From an uncultured Bacteroidales bacterium (lineage in GTDB: Bacteria > Bacteroidota > Bacteroidia > Bacteroidales > Paludibacteraceae): 64,000 bases of DNA. Below the pieces are notes generated by a model that was not told the DNA's origin, did no database searches, and saw only the letters and a list, made by a program, of their open reading frames with translations. This document shows positions 37,963 to 48,050 of this stretch, one piece after another. Each line of letters opens with the position of its first letter. Positions within the stretch are counted from its first letter, which is position 1. The position numbers and the translations under genes were made by a program. The stretch is from contig CADCDS010000019.1 of the NCBI GenBank assembly GCA_902800215.1, forward strand, positions 1 to 64,000, read 5' to 3'.

Positions 37963-40900
37963 ATGAGAAAATTCATCGTTATCGCATCCATCGTAGGCTG
38001 CGCAGTCATGGCGCAAGCGAACACCGGTGCTCCCTGGATCGTGGAGCGGAATAACATCGTGGAGAGAACCGAAGCAGGTTGTCCCTCTTTCCCGAGTGTG
38101 CTGTATAGTTCCCTCGTCTATAACGTCGGCTGTATCCCTTGGGATCTGGAATTCAACAGCAGCACCATGTCCGGTGACACGAACGGTGCCTATTTCCAGT
38201 GGTATCGGTACAAAGAGAGCGAAGGTGCTTCGACGGCACAACCCTGCTCCTGGCAAACCGATCACTCCACCTTCGAAGGATTCAAACCCGCCACGGACGA
38301 GAATAACTCCCGCTACATCTACTACTGCCTGGTAACGACCCCCAACTGCCCGTCCGGCACCAAGTCCGGTAAGTTCACCGTTGTCGTCGGGCAAGACGGA
38401 GACCCCTGTCCCACCTTTGCCGGCACCACGTTCACGATCACTTCCGGCGGTTCCTACACCTCCGGTCAGACGGTGACGATCACCGCTACCACGACCGCTT
38501 ACGGTGGTGACCACATCTATACATGGTACCATAACGGAGTCGCGCTGGATACCACCGACACCCGTTACACTTTCGTTTGGGGCTTTAACCAACCCCAACT
38601 TATCATCGCCAATATCCGACCGGAAGATGGCGGTATGTATTCCATCCAGATGCAGGACGGTACGGAGTGCTATATGTACACCGATCCCGTTCGTATCCTG
38701 GTGGATAGCCCGTCCTGCGGTCCCGTGCCTACCCTCGGTGTGCAGAAAAAGGCTATTTGTGAAGGAGAGAGCACCCAGACCGGTGTGTCTAACAACACAC
38801 TCGCTGCAGGCGAAGTGGGACAGATCGTCTATATGGTCAAACCCGACGGTTCCAATCCTTCCACCACCGTCGGTACCTGGACCACCGACATGCCCGGACT
38901 CTATCAGTTCAAATATGTCGTTGAGAACCCCAACAACCCGTCTTGCTACCGCGAATCGAAAGTAGCTACTATCCGCGTCTATGAGAACGGCGGTACCGTT
39001 ACCATTACCCCGAGTGTCGCGGTGGAGAAGACCACGAACAAGGTGACCTTCACCTGCTCTCCGGCTCCCGGCACCGATGAGACCGCTACTGTCACCTTCT
39101 CCAGCAACGGCGGACAGACCGGTTCCGTTTATCCGAACACCTATCCGAATTTCGCACATACCTGCTATACCTCCGGCACTTATACCTACACCTACACCAT
39201 TACCAACACCAAAGCAGGTTGCAGCCGCACTGCTACCTGCGAAGTGATGTGGTACTCTTGCGGTTGGGTTACCGCACGGTTCAACAACTGGGTGGCGGAC
39301 AAGATCAAAGTGGGAGGTAGCATTAACTTAGGACCGGCAGTGCCGACCGAGACGGGTATGATAGGAATACTCACCGTCAGCAAGGACGGCGGTACACCGG
39401 AAGTGATCCCGACCTCTTCGCCCTATACACCGACCGATCCGGGTACATATGTGTTCCACTATGAAGTAAAACACTCCGATCCGCGCGTCACGGATTGTTA
39501 TAGCGAGGTCAGCAAAACCATCGTTGTGGAACCTTGCGGTACAAAAGCTCAACTGTCCACCAACAAGACCGTGCTCAAACTCGGTGAATCTGCCTCTCTC
39601 ACGTTCAACCGTCCCGCCTCCGGCGAAACAGCCAAGATGGAAGTCAGCAAAGACGGTGGTGCCAAATCTACAATCTCCAATATCCAATCTCCAATGACAT
39701 ATACGCCAACGGCAGTTGGCGAGTATGTGATCACCTACACCATCACTCCCTCCGGTTGTCAAGCGACCTCGCAGTCCGTGACGATCAAGGTCTATGACTG
39801 CGGTCCGGATGCAACTATCTCTGCCGACCGGACCAGTATTCAACCCGGTGGAACGGTGAACCTCACCGTCTCTACCCCCGGTGCCGATGAGACCGCTACC
39901 CTCACCGTCAGCAAAGACGGTGGTCCTCAATCTCCAATCTCCAATATCCAATCTCCCATAGCCTATACGCCTTCCGACGAAGGCACCTACGTCTTCACCT
40001 ACACGATCTCGCACGCGTATATAGATTGTTCACGCAGCGCACAGGTGACCATACGCGCATATAGCTGCGGTACACCCGCCGGCCTGACTACGGATAAGAA
40101 TGTACTCAAACTGGGTGAATCGGCTTCGCTCACCCTCAACCGTCAACCGGTGGCTGCCGATGGAGAAACAGCTTCCCTCACCGTCAGCAAAGACGGCGGT
40201 GCAGCACAACCGCTAACAGCTAACAGCCAACAGCCAATAGCCTATACGCCAAACGAAGTTGGCGTTTATACCGTCACTTACAGCATCGATAACGTTACAC
40301 TCGGTTGTGCTACTTCGGCGCAGGTCACCATCCATGTCTATGACTGCGGTCCCGAGGCAACGATCACGACAGATAAGGATGTGTTGAAATTAGGAGAATC
40401 GGCTTCGCTGACCCTCTCTGCCCTTGGTGCCGACGAGACCGCCACGCTCACCGTCAGCAAAGACGGTGGTGCCCAATCTCCAATCTCCAATATCCAATCT
40501 CCAATGACATATACGCCGAACGAAGTTGGCGAATATGTCCTCACCTACACCGTCTCACATCCGTATATCGACTGTACGCGTTCCGCTTCGGTGACGATTA
40601 AGGTGTATGACTGCGGTGTACCGGCAGCGATCACATCGGATAAGGCGACACTCAAACCGGGTGAATCGGCATCCCTGACGCTCTCTACCGTCGGTGCCGA
40701 TGAAACCGCCACCTTAACCGTCAGCAAAGACGGTGGTGCCCCATCACCCATAACCCATAACCCATCACCCATGACATACACACCGACGGAAGTCGGTGAA
40801 TATGTCCTCACCTACACCGTCTCGCATACGAAGATCACCTGTGAGACCTCGGCTTCGGTGACGATCAAGGTATATGACTGCGGTCCGGATATCGAGATGA

Positions 40901-42684
40901 CGCTCCCTGTCTCGGAGATCAAGATCATGCGTACCACGACGATCACCCTCTCTGCCCCCGGTGCCGACGAGACCGCTACGCTCACCGTCAGCATCAATGG
41001 TGGTGCCCAATCTCCAATATCCAATCTCCAATCTCCAATGACATACACACCGACGGAGTTAGGCGTTCACACCTTCACCTACACCATCACCCATCCGTAT
41101 ATCAACTGTACCCGAACGGTGACAGCGACGCTCAATGTGATAGAAGCCGAACTGGTGTTTGACGACAAGAACGGCACGCATGTATGGTCTGATCCGCAGA
41201 ACTGGTGGCCGGCCTATAACCGTCTCCCGAATGCTGCCGACAGTGCCATCATCCGTAAGAACTGTAACGTCGATATCGACAATGCCGTGACGTATGACCT
41301 CACCTTCGACGGCGGTAACATCAACATCCAGCCGCAAGATGCCCTCATCGTCCTGCATCAGGTACTGCCAATATCCAATGTCCAATCTCCAATATCCAAT
41401 AACTTCACCATCGCTTCCGACGCTTCCGGCAACGGTGCCCTCATCCTGGGGCCGGACAACACCGACCTCCCGGCCACCGTGCTCTTCTATGCGCGTTCGA
41501 CCGACATGAACGAGCTCTATCCCGTTTGGCAGTACATGGGTTCGCCGGTGCAGGAAGCGCTGAACATCGATGCCGCTTATCCGGGTGCTGTCTTCTACGA
41601 ATGGACCAACACACCGAACCACAAGACCGGTGGCAACTGGCAGCGCGTTGATTCGCTTACCGGTGAACTGTCGCCGTTCAAAGGCTACTGCATGACGCAA
41701 CTCAAAGACAAACAATATACATTGCAGGGCACGCTCAATAACCCGGTTCTGCGGGAAGTAGCGATCCCGTTCAATGACCAAGGCATCTACTCCGGTTTCG
41801 CGTTTGTGGCTAACTCCTGGGTAGCACCGATCAGCATTGCCGCCATGAGTACCGAGGATTTCGGGGGTGCCGATGCGACGGTTTATATCATGAACAGCGG
41901 CACGTACGAGGAAGCCATTCAGCAGCAACGCAACGCTTCCTATGACGGAACAGCCGCAGCCCGTGGTCAGTACAACGCGATCCCTGTACACGCCGCTTCC
42001 TATCTGCCGAATGCACTCACCGTCATCCCGCCGATGCAGGGATTCTTCGTGCACACCTCCCGTGCCACGACGCTCAGTCTCGATTACAATAAGACGGTCT
42101 ATACCCCCGCCCTCACACGCGTCAACACCACCCCGACCCGTGCCCCGCAGGCCCATAACCCGTCACCCGTAACCCATAACCCATCCGTCTTACGCTTCCG
42201 CGTAGAAGGCTTCGGTTCGGAAGATGAAGTCTATCTCCTCACCTCGGAGGCTTTCACCACCCGTTTCGATAACGGATGGGAAGCCATCAAGGCACGTTCG
42301 GAGAACAGCGATATCTCGATGGCGGTAACCTCAGCCGATGGCGACCTGGCCGTAGCGGCTATTCCTGAACTGGAAGGTACGGAGATCACCTTCGATGGTG
42401 GCAACCACAAGACATATACAATAACGGTAACCGGTAACCCGTCACCCGTAACCGAGGACCTTTATCTCCTGGATACAGAATCCGGTATATACACGGAGCT
42501 CCGTGAGGGCATGACGTACAGCTTCAAATGCGGTGCGGCTACCCGTCGTTTCGTCATCACCAAACAAGGTGACTTTGAGAATGACCAATCACCAATTACC
42601 AATTACAAATACATCGAAAACGGTCTCCTTTACATCCGTGCCGGCGAACGCCTCTACAACGGAACCGGAGAGTTGTTGAAATAG
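37963..42684 (+). CDS. giant Ig-repeat surface protein, 1573 aa
   Basis: A signal peptide (MRKFIVIASIVGCAVMAQAN) and an N-terminal region like the 740-aa protein are followed by seven tandem domains of about 90 residues (roughly 430-1060). Each opens with a CG-x-x-A type start and has SxTLSxxGADETATLTVSKD and ends in TYTxSHxxIxCxRS. The C-terminal 500 residues match the 740-aa protein (GTHVWSDPQNWWPAYNR). The tail is IENGLLYIRAGERLYNGTGE. In each Ig repeat a heptamer array encodes the loop after KDGGAQ. It probably forms an extended surface stalk. Confidence 0.8.
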   Translation: MRKFIVIASIVGCAVMAQANTGAPWIVERNNIVERTEAGCPSFPSVLYSSLVYNVGCIPWDLEFNSSTMSGDTNGAYFQWYRYKESEGASTAQPCSWQTDHSTFEGFKPATDENNSRYIYYCLVTTPNCPSGTKSGKFTVVVGQDGDPCPTFAGTTFTITSGGSYTSGQTVTITATTTAYGGDHIYTWYHNGVALDTTDTRYTFVWGFNQPQLIIANIRPEDGGMYSIQMQDGTECYMYTDPVRILVDSPSCGPVPTLGVQKKAICEGESTQTGVSNNTLAAGEVGQIVYMVKPDGSNPSTTVGTWTTDMPGLYQFKYVVENPNNPSCYRESKVATIRVYENGGTVTITPSVAVEKTTNKVTFTCSPAPGTDETATVTFSSNGGQTGSVYPNTYPNFAHTCYTSGTYTYTYTITNTKAGCSRTATCEVMWYSCGWVTARFNNWVADKIKVGGSINLGPAVPTETGMIGILTVSKDGGTPEVIPTSSPYTPTDPGTYVFHYEVKHSDPRVTDCYSEVSKTIVVEPCGTKAQLSTNKTVLKLGESASLTFNRPASGETAKMEVSKDGGAKSTISNIQSPMTYTPTAVGEYVITYTITPSGCQATSQSVTIKVYDCGPDATISADRTSIQPGGTVNLTVSTPGADETATLTVSKDGGPQSPISNIQSPIAYTPSDEGTYVFTYTISHAYIDCSRSAQVTIRAYSCGTPAGLTTDKNVLKLGESASLTLNRQPVAADGETASLTVSKDGGAAQPLTANSQQPIAYTPNEVGVYTVTYSIDNVTLGCATSAQVTIHVYDCGPEATITTDKDVLKLGESASLTLSALGADETATLTVSKDGGAQSPISNIQSPMTYTPNEVGEYVLTYTVSHPYIDCTRSASVTIKVYDCGVPAAITSDKATLKPGESASLTLSTVGADETATLTVSKDGGAPSPITHNPSPMTYTPTEVGEYVLTYTVSHTKITCETSASVTIKVYDCGPDIEMTLPVSEIKIMRTTTITLSAPGADETATLTVSINGGAQSPISNLQSPMTYTPTELGVHTFTYTITHPYINCTRTVTATLNVIEAELVFDDKNGTHVWSDPQNWWPAYNRLPNAADSAIIRKNCNVDIDNAVTYDLTFDGGNINIQPQDALIVLHQVLPISNVQSPISNNFTIASDASGNGALILGPDNTDLPATVLFYARSTDMNELYPVWQYMGSPVQEALNIDAAYPGAVFYEWTNTPNHKTGGNWQRVDSLTGELSPFKGYCMTQLKDKQYTLQGTLNNPVLREVAIPFNDQGIYSGFAFVANSWVAPISIAAMSTEDFGGADATVYIMNSGTYEEAIQQQRNASYDGTAAARGQYNAIPVHAASYLPNALTVIPPMQGFFVHTSRATTLSLDYNKTVYTPALTRVNTTPTRAPQAHNPSPVTHNPSVLRFRVEGFGSEDEVYLLTSEAFTTRFDNGWEAIKARSENSDISMAVTSADGDLAVAAIPELEGTEITFDGGNHKTYTITVTGNPSPVTEDLYLLDTESGIYTELREGMTYSFKCGAATRRFVITKQGDFENDQSPITNYKYIENGLLYIRAGERLYNGTGELLK
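39665..39699. repeat. heptamer array (CAATCTC family), Ig repeat 2
   Basis: AATCTAC, AATCTCC, AATATCC, AATCTCC, AATGACA run at 7-bp period and encode STISNIQSPMT. Confidence 0.85.
39928..39955. repeat. heptamer array (CAATCTC family), Ig repeat 3
   Basis: CAATCTC, CAATCTC, CAATATC, CAATCTC run at 7-bp period and encode QSPISNIQSP. Confidence 0.85.
40212..40239. repeat. heptamer array (GCTAACA family), Ig repeat 4
   Basis: GCTAACA, GCTAACA, GCCAACA, GCCAATA run at 7-bp period. It sits at the loop that carries CAATCTC units in the neighbouring repeats, yet belongs to a different family; it encodes LTANSQQPIA. Confidence 0.85.
40474..40508. repeat. heptamer array (CAATCTC family), Ig repeat 5
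   Basis: CAATCTC, CAATCTC, CAATATC, CAATCTC, CAATGAC run at 7-bp period and encode QSPISNIQSPMT. Confidence 0.85.
40741..40775. repeat. heptamer array (CCATAAC family), Ig repeat 6
   Basis: CCATCAC, CCATAAC, CCATAAC, CCATCAC, CCATGAC run at 7-bp period. A third family sits at the same loop; it encodes SPITHNPSPMT. Confidence 0.85.
41008..41042. repeat. heptamer array (CAATCTC family), Ig repeat 7
   Basis: CAATCTC, CAATATC, CAATCTC, CAATCTC, CAATGAC run at 7-bp period and encode [12 protein letters not shown]. Unit order differs from repeat 5. Confidence 0.85.
41369..41403. repeat. heptamer array (CAATATC family), intragenic
   Basis: CAATATC, CAATGTC, CAATCTC, CAATATC, CAATAAC run at 7-bp period. 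The 740-aa paralogue has no array at this point (GHLYGCKAGD instead). Confidence 0.8.
42152..42186. repeat. heptamer array (CCCATAA family), intragenic
   Basis: CCCATAA, CCCGTCA, CCCGTAA, CCCATAA, CCCATCC run at 7-bp period, after TPTRAPQA. It is the positional counterpart of the GCCAACA array at 37434. Confidence 0.85.
42425..42452. repeat. heptamer array (CCGTAAC family), intragenic
   Basis: CGGTAAC, CGGTAAC, CCGTCAC, CCGTAAC run at 7-bp period. It is the positional counterpart of the AGCCAAC array at 37706. Confidence 0.8.
42583..42610. repeat. heptamer array (GACCAAT family), intragenic
   Basis: GACCAAT, CACCAAT, TACCAAT, TACAAAT run at 7-bp period and encode NDQSPITNYK directly before the C-terminal tail. 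Confidence 0.8.
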
Positions 42685-42712
42685 AAAATAATAACTTTAA
42701 ACACATACCATT

Positions 42713-45700
42713 ATGAAAACAAAATTGACAACTATTTTCAAGAAATCCGCGAATACCCCCCCCATGTGGGTGTGCCTTTTATTCGCGTTAGTAATCTCGA
42801 CTAATTGTTGGGCAGATGTCACTGCTGAGTGGGGAGAATGGGGAAGTCCCAAAAGAACTTTCCCAATTGGTAATGAAGACAACCTAAACGGAATAATCCT
42901 GACCCCAAGTGCCTCTATAACTGAATTAAGTTATGTATATGTTGGTGGAATTGATAATTATGATACATATAACTTGAATGTAAGTGGCAAATACGTAGAT
43001 ATTAGTTTGTCTTCTGGTGTTATTTCTTCCGTGCAGTTTGGCGTCTGGACTGCAGATGCAACGCTACTTAAGATCCAATTCTGCAAAGAAGCTACTTATA
43101 CAGGAGATCCTGCAGATTTGTTAGGAGATCCCCAAGTAATGCATGATGCGGTAGCAGCGGGTTCCGGTTTGCAAACCATTATCGCTCCTACAAATGCAAA
43201 GTCTGCTCGAATTTATAAGGATGGTTCAGACCATTGGCAGTGTTATTTGTATCGTCTTATAGTAACAGCTGCTGCCGGTTGTGCATCTCCGGAAACAGCA
43301 ACATTTGCTGCTGGCGGAAGTGGTAATCCTACAGGATCTGCTCCAAGTAATATCAGCAGATGTGAAGGTTCTACATTTACAATGCCTGGTGCAGGTACAC
43401 TAACATGGTTCGGACATAAGTTTACAGGTTGGAAACTGAATAATGCTGGTGACCTTATCACTGCCGGTACTTCTTACACCATGCCAGCAGGGGGTGCTTC
43501 ATTTACTGCACAGTGGGAAGAATATGTAGAACCAAAGATAGCAGAATGGGGAGATTATGGAGTGCCAGCAACAGACTTCCCTTCTTCGTCATCATCCTCA
43601 ACATCATTAAATGGCATTGAACTAGCATACGATGTAGCATATAGTACAGGAGGCGTAGGTTGGTATTCTGCGCATACTTACTATTGGGTTTTCGACGATA
43701 ATAAATATTGTAATATTACATTAGCGTCTTCATATAGTTCTCAAGTTATTTCTGAAGTCAGTGCGTGTGTTTGGTATACTGGTTATGGATCAGCGCCTGA
43801 AATGTATATTCAATTTTACTCTTCGGCAACATGTTCAGATGGATATGAAATAGGCACACCTCAACTCATTACAGGGCAAGTACAAACAGCTTCAACGTTA
43901 TCAACTCACGTTCCTGCTGCTGCAGGCGCTAAATCAGCACGTATATATTCTCTGGGTGAGGCTTTTATGTGTCGCTTAATCGTTACAAGAGATGATGCAT
44001 GTTCAACAGTTACAGCCTCGTTTGCAAAGGCAGGCAGCGAAACAGGAAATGTTCCTGGTGCTATTGAGGTTTGTGAAGACGGAAACCTTACGATTCCAGA
44101 TGCAGGTACTCTTACTTGGTCACGTCACGCATTCTTAGGCTGGGATGACGGTTCTAACACTTATGCGGCTGGTGCTTCCTATACAATGGGAGACGACGAT
44201 GTCGAGTTTACGGCCGTTTGGGAAGAATTAGTTACTCCTGCTGTTACCAATCTGACTATCACAGATAAAGAAAATAGTAATGTTCCTCTATCTTGGAAGA
44301 TTCCGGGGAAGTTGGATTTAAGTACAGCAACAACTTCGGTCTCCGGATATTTTATTAATGGGCAATCAGCTGCAGGAAGTTATTCATACAATAGTTCAAC
44401 CGAAGAATTGACGGTTACTTATACTGCATCTCAATGGGCACAACCCGGTGTAGCATTCCCGTTTACATTGAGTAACTTAGAATCCGTTACGTTTGAATAT
44501 AAAGGACATCGTGTTTTCCCAGAAGTTGTCAAAGCCGATGGGACAGCTTCGTATTGGGATTATGACGTAATTGAAACAGCTGCCGATTGGACAAAAGTGA
44601 CCCGTACTCCGGTTCATACTTACTCAGGAAGTGTTTCTGCGGCTCCGCTACCAGCTGCTAAAGCGATCACTTTCTGCGCGAATCCAGATGCAAATAAAAC
44701 CAATGAATCTTTTTATCTTCGTAATGTCTTCTACCACGTAAAAGATCAAGTAGATATAGACCACGTAGTTTTGATGCGCAAGGCGGGTTCTGCTACAGCA
44801 GATACGACAGATGCGGCTGCTACAAAATTATATTCCGGTAAGTTATCGCACTTCACGGATGATGAATCCAAAATAGTCGGAACAACTTATTACTATACCG
44901 TTTTTGCAGTAGATGAGGACGGCTATGTTTCTGCCGCCACCACAGTTAGTGCGACTATTACCAATGATACTCCGCACACCGTAACTTACGCAAAGGGAGA
45001 TGAAGCGGTTGACGGCTCCGTTCCTACAGATGCTAATACATATGTGGAAGGTAATAATGTTACCTTGGCTGCTATAGGTGATTTAGCTTGGTCCGGTCAT
45101 ATCTTCATGGGTTGGAGTGACGGAACCGACACATACAAACCGGGCGATTCTTATACAATGACTGACAACGATGTAACCTTCACCGCTCAATGGCGCGACA
45201 TCGAAACACCGTTCATTATTCCTACAGGAACTACCCACTTAGATGCCAACAATTATTATGCTGCTCCTCATGGAGTATATAGTTTTGATGTAGATGGCAC
45301 TGGAGCTTCGACCTGTATTGATATTGCAGCAAACAACTATGCAGAATGGAAAGCCAAATTTACTCCGGGTTTCTATAGTGCAACTCTTGCGTATGGAACA
45401 ACCGGATACGCGGTCAATGTTACATTGAAAATTTATGACGGAGAAACTGAGGTTCTGACCACTACTGCTGATACACATTCTGATGGTTCCGGAGCGCATC
45501 GATATCAAAAAACATGGGGCCTGGATTTGACTAATTTAGACCCGAATAAAGCTTATTTTGTAAGGGTTATTGATACCTATAGTGATGCTACTTCCAATCC
45601 TAAAGTCGGTTATTTGGATTTTAGCATGCTTGTCCCGACCACTATTGGCGACGATGCCCTAACTCGCTTGGATTACAACAATATAACTGTTTCTCCGGGA

Positions 45701-48013
45701 ACCGTTTCGTTCGATGTTAAAAACAACAGTAATCCTGTTACCTGCTTGGATATCAAAGACCAAAATCAAGCAGATTGGTACGCATATATCACACCAGGCT
45801 ATTACAAAATCAATCTTTTGTATGGTACACCTGAATACTCAACCAATGTCTCTTTCTCCGTTATTGATGCTTCTTCCGGCACTCCGGTATTCTCACCGGC
45901 AGCAATGATCCATAATGGTTCAGGCGGCGCGCATTGGTATGAAGACAAGACATGGCCAGCAGTGAATCTGACCGGCTTGGATCCAAACAAACAGTATATT
46001 ATTCGTGTCAAGGATACATATAGTACAACTGGCTCCAAACCGAAAGTAGCTTATGTAGAATTCACTCCTCTCATCGTTTCTGTCCCCACAGAAACCCGCT
46101 TGGATGAAACCAATACCATTTCAACAATTGCCTTCGCTACCGATCTCGATATCGACAATGATGGTAATAATGATGAGTTAATGAATCTTAAAAAAACTAA
46201 CGCGGAATGGCAGGTAAAGATAGATCCGGGATTCTACAATGTAAGTCTTTCCTATGGTGTACCGCAATATTCAGTCAAAGTGTCTGTCAAACTGATCGAC
46301 CCAAGTGGCGAGGAGGAAGATCGCTATCTAAGCGCCAATCCATACTATCACGTATCCGGTCAAGCAAGTACCCCTCAACGTTTGGTAGGTACTACCGCTG
46401 TTGATCTTACCGGTATTACACCGAATAAGACTTATAAAGTACAAGTATCCGACGAGTATGGCTCTGATGGATGTAATCTACGTGTCAGTCATCTCACATT
46501 CGCTACCGCTGATCCTATCAATGTATCTAATGACGATAATACCCGTTTAGACAAAACCAATGCATTCTCAACACCCGCTACCGCTACCGACTTGGATATA
46601 GATGATGATGGTAACTTGGATGAACTGATGGATTTAAAGAACTCTTCTGTAAATTGGCTAACGAAAATAGAACCGGGTATCTATGATGTTAGTTTGACCT
46701 ATGGTACACCAAGTTACTCCATTAAGGTATCTGTTAAGTTGATTAATCCGGATGATGGTTCGGTAGTAAAGAATCTCAGTGTAGATGGTAGCCATGACTA
46801 TTACTACGTTTCCGGAGAAAAAGACAAACCACAACGCAAAGTGGGTGTGACAAAAGTGGACTTGAGCGACATCAATCCGAATAAGACTTATAAAGTACAA
46901 GTATCCGACGAGTATGGCAATGATGGTTGTAAACTGCGTGTCAGCCATGTGGAGTTTGCTCCAATAACACCTATCAGCATTGTAACCGGCACTTCTACTC
47001 GCTTAGATGAAACCAATACATATTCCTCGTTGACTTTGGCGACGGATCTGGATATTGACGATGATGGGAATGCGGATGAGTTGATGAATCTCAACAAAAA
47101 CAAAGGAAACGCAGCATGGATTGTACAAATCACACCGGGTATCTATGATGTTAAATTGATCTACGGTGCACCCAGTTACTCCATTAAGGTGGCTGTCAAA
47201 CTCATAGACCTGAGTGGCGAAGAATCCGTCAGATACTTAAGTACCGATCCTTACTATTATGAGACAGGAAATGAGAATGTGCCGCATCACCACATTAGCA
47301 CTACCCGCTGTGATATGACAGGAATAACGGTTGGTAAGAAATATAAAGTTGTTATAGAAGATGCTTATGACGGAACCTACGGTTGTAATCTGCGTGTCAG
47401 TCATCTGGAGTTCGCACGTCCTGTTGACACCTACACCCGTACCGGCTTGACCGTTGGTAACTACGGAACGATCTGTCTGCCGTATGCGGTGGCAGCGGAG
47501 GATATCCACGGTGCTGACATCTTCGATATGCAGGGATGGCCTGCCGGATCGGTGGCAGTTGTGCTCAATGAGGTGGATAACATGGAAGCCGGACGGCCGT
47601 ATGTCATCCAGGCGAAGGCAACTACCGCTACTTGGAGTTACTATCCTGAAGGCGATCCTGCTGCAGCCGGTTCGCATAATGGTCTGATCGGTTCGTACAC
47701 CAAAGAAGTCATCCCGGCTAATGAGAACAACTACATGGTTTATAGGAACAAGCTCTACTATGTAGATGTGCTGTCATATGTGGGCGCTAACAAGGCGTAT
47801 ATCAACCGCACCTTGGCCGAGGCAGCCGCAGAACCCGTTGCACCCGCTCCGGGCAAACGGCAGATCCGTCTCTTCCTTGACGGTGAGCAAGTGATAACCG
47901 ACATCGACCAGATCAATGACCAAATGACCAATACCAAATACATGGAGAACGGTATCCTCTATATTCTCCGTGAAGGTAAAGTTTACAACGCTCAAGGTCA
48001 GTTAGTAAAATAA
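42713..48013 (+). CDS. giant surface protein with InlB-type and Ca-loop repeats, 1766 aa
   Basis: After a longer leader (about 34 residues, ending near TNCWA) come two copies of an AEWG-x-x-G module. Three Listeria-Bacteroides (InlB B-type) repeats follow, ending FTAQWEE, FTAVWEE and FTAQWRD. Residues about 830-1570 hold five copies of a 130-residue domain starting TRLD-x-x-N and ending GCNLRVSHLEFA. Three of these carry DLDIDDDGNxDEL, an acidic loop of the EF-hand/calcium type. The tail YMENGILYILREGKVYNAQG is the common sorting tail. The first 1560 residues are noticeably more AT-rich than the last 200 and than the two upstream genes, suggesting different origins for the body and the C-terminal part. 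It is probably adhesive. Confidence 0.8.
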   Translation: MKTKLTTIFKKSANTPPMWVCLLFALVISTNCWADVTAEWGEWGSPKRTFPIGNEDNLNGIILTPSASITELSYVYVGGIDNYDTYNLNVSGKYVDISLSSGVISSVQFGVWTADATLLKIQFCKEATYTGDPADLLGDPQVMHDAVAAGSGLQTIIAPTNAKSARIYKDGSDHWQCYLYRLIVTAAAGCASPETATFAAGGSGNPTGSAPSNISRCEGSTFTMPGAGTLTWFGHKFTGWKLNNAGDLITAGTSYTMPAGGASFTAQWEEYVEPKIAEWGDYGVPATDFPSSSSSSTSLNGIELAYDVAYSTGGVGWYSAHTYYWVFDDNKYCNITLASSYSSQVISEVSACVWYTGYGSAPEMYIQFYSSATCSDGYEIGTPQLITGQVQTASTLSTHVPAAAGAKSARIYSLGEAFMCRLIVTRDDACSTVTASFAKAGSETGNVPGAIEVCEDGNLTIPDAGTLTWSRHAFLGWDDGSNTYAAGASYTMGDDDVEFTAVWEELVTPAVTNLTITDKENSNVPLSWKIPGKLDLSTATTSVSGYFINGQSAAGSYSYNSSTEELTVTYTASQWAQPGVAFPFTLSNLESVTFEYKGHRVFPEVVKADGTASYWDYDVIETAADWTKVTRTPVHTYSGSVSAAPLPAAKAITFCANPDANKTNESFYLRNVFYHVKDQVDIDHVVLMRKAGSATADTTDAAATKLYSGKLSHFTDDESKIVGTTYYYTVFAVDEDGYVSAATTVSATITNDTPHTVTYAKGDEAVDGSVPTDANTYVEGNNVTLAAIGDLAWSGHIFMGWSDGTDTYKPGDSYTMTDNDVTFTAQWRDIETPFIIPTGTTHLDANNYYAAPHGVYSFDVDGTGASTCIDIAANNYAEWKAKFTPGFYSATLAYGTTGYAVNVTLKIYDGETEVLTTTADTHSDGSGAHRYQKTWGLDLTNLDPNKAYFVRVIDTYSDATSNPKVGYLDFSMLVPTTIGDDALTRLDYNNITVSPGTVSFDVKNNSNPVTCLDIKDQNQADWYAYITPGYYKINLLYGTPEYSTNVSFSVIDASSGTPVFSPAAMIHNGSGGAHWYEDKTWPAVNLTGLDPNKQYIIRVKDTYSTTGSKPKVAYVEFTPLIVSVPTETRLDETNTISTIAFATDLDIDNDGNNDELMNLKKTNAEWQVKIDPGFYNVSLSYGVPQYSVKVSVKLIDPSGEEEDRYLSANPYYHVSGQASTPQRLVGTTAVDLTGITPNKTYKVQVSDEYGSDGCNLRVSHLTFATADPINVSNDDNTRLDKTNAFSTPATATDLDIDDDGNLDELMDLKNSSVNWLTKIEPGIYDVSLTYGTPSYSIKVSVKLINPDDGSVVKNLSVDGSHDYYYVSGEKDKPQRKVGVTKVDLSDINPNKTYKVQVSDEYGNDGCKLRVSHVEFAPITPISIVTGTSTRLDETNTYSSLTLATDLDIDDDGNADELMNLNKNKGNAAWIVQITPGIYDVKLIYGAPSYSIKVAVKLIDLSGEESVRYLSTDPYYYETGNENVPHHHISTTRCDMTGITVGKKYKVVIEDAYDGTYGCNLRVSHLEFARPVDTYTRTGLTVGNYGTICLPYAVAAEDIHGADIFDMQGWPAGSVAVVLNEVDNMEAGRPYVIQAKATTATWSYYPEGDPAAAGSHNGLIGSYTKEVIPANENNYMVYRNKLYYVDVLSYVGANKAYINRTLAEAAAEPVAPAPGKRQIRLFLDGEQVITDIDQINDQMTNTKYMENGILYILREGKVYNAQGQLVK
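47914..47941. repeat. irregular heptamer-like array before a sorting tail
   Basis: CAA-led units follow at 7-, 8- and 6-bp steps (47914, 47921, 47929, 47935) and encode NDQMTNTKY, the same relative place as 42583. Confidence 0.45.
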
Positions 48014-48050
48014 ATTCGTTTCATTGGATTAATTCGTGAATAATAAATAT

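Noticed and set aside
37885-39159. A 424-codon minus-strand frame under the 1573-aa gene
   Set aside because: It is antisense to a gene with a signal peptide and repeats; it has no promoter, motif or sensible start.
39665-41042. Regularly spaced repeats as a CRISPR array
   Set aside because: Repeats are protein domains with 7-bp arrays, not 25-40 bp identical repeats with unique spacers; no cas genes.
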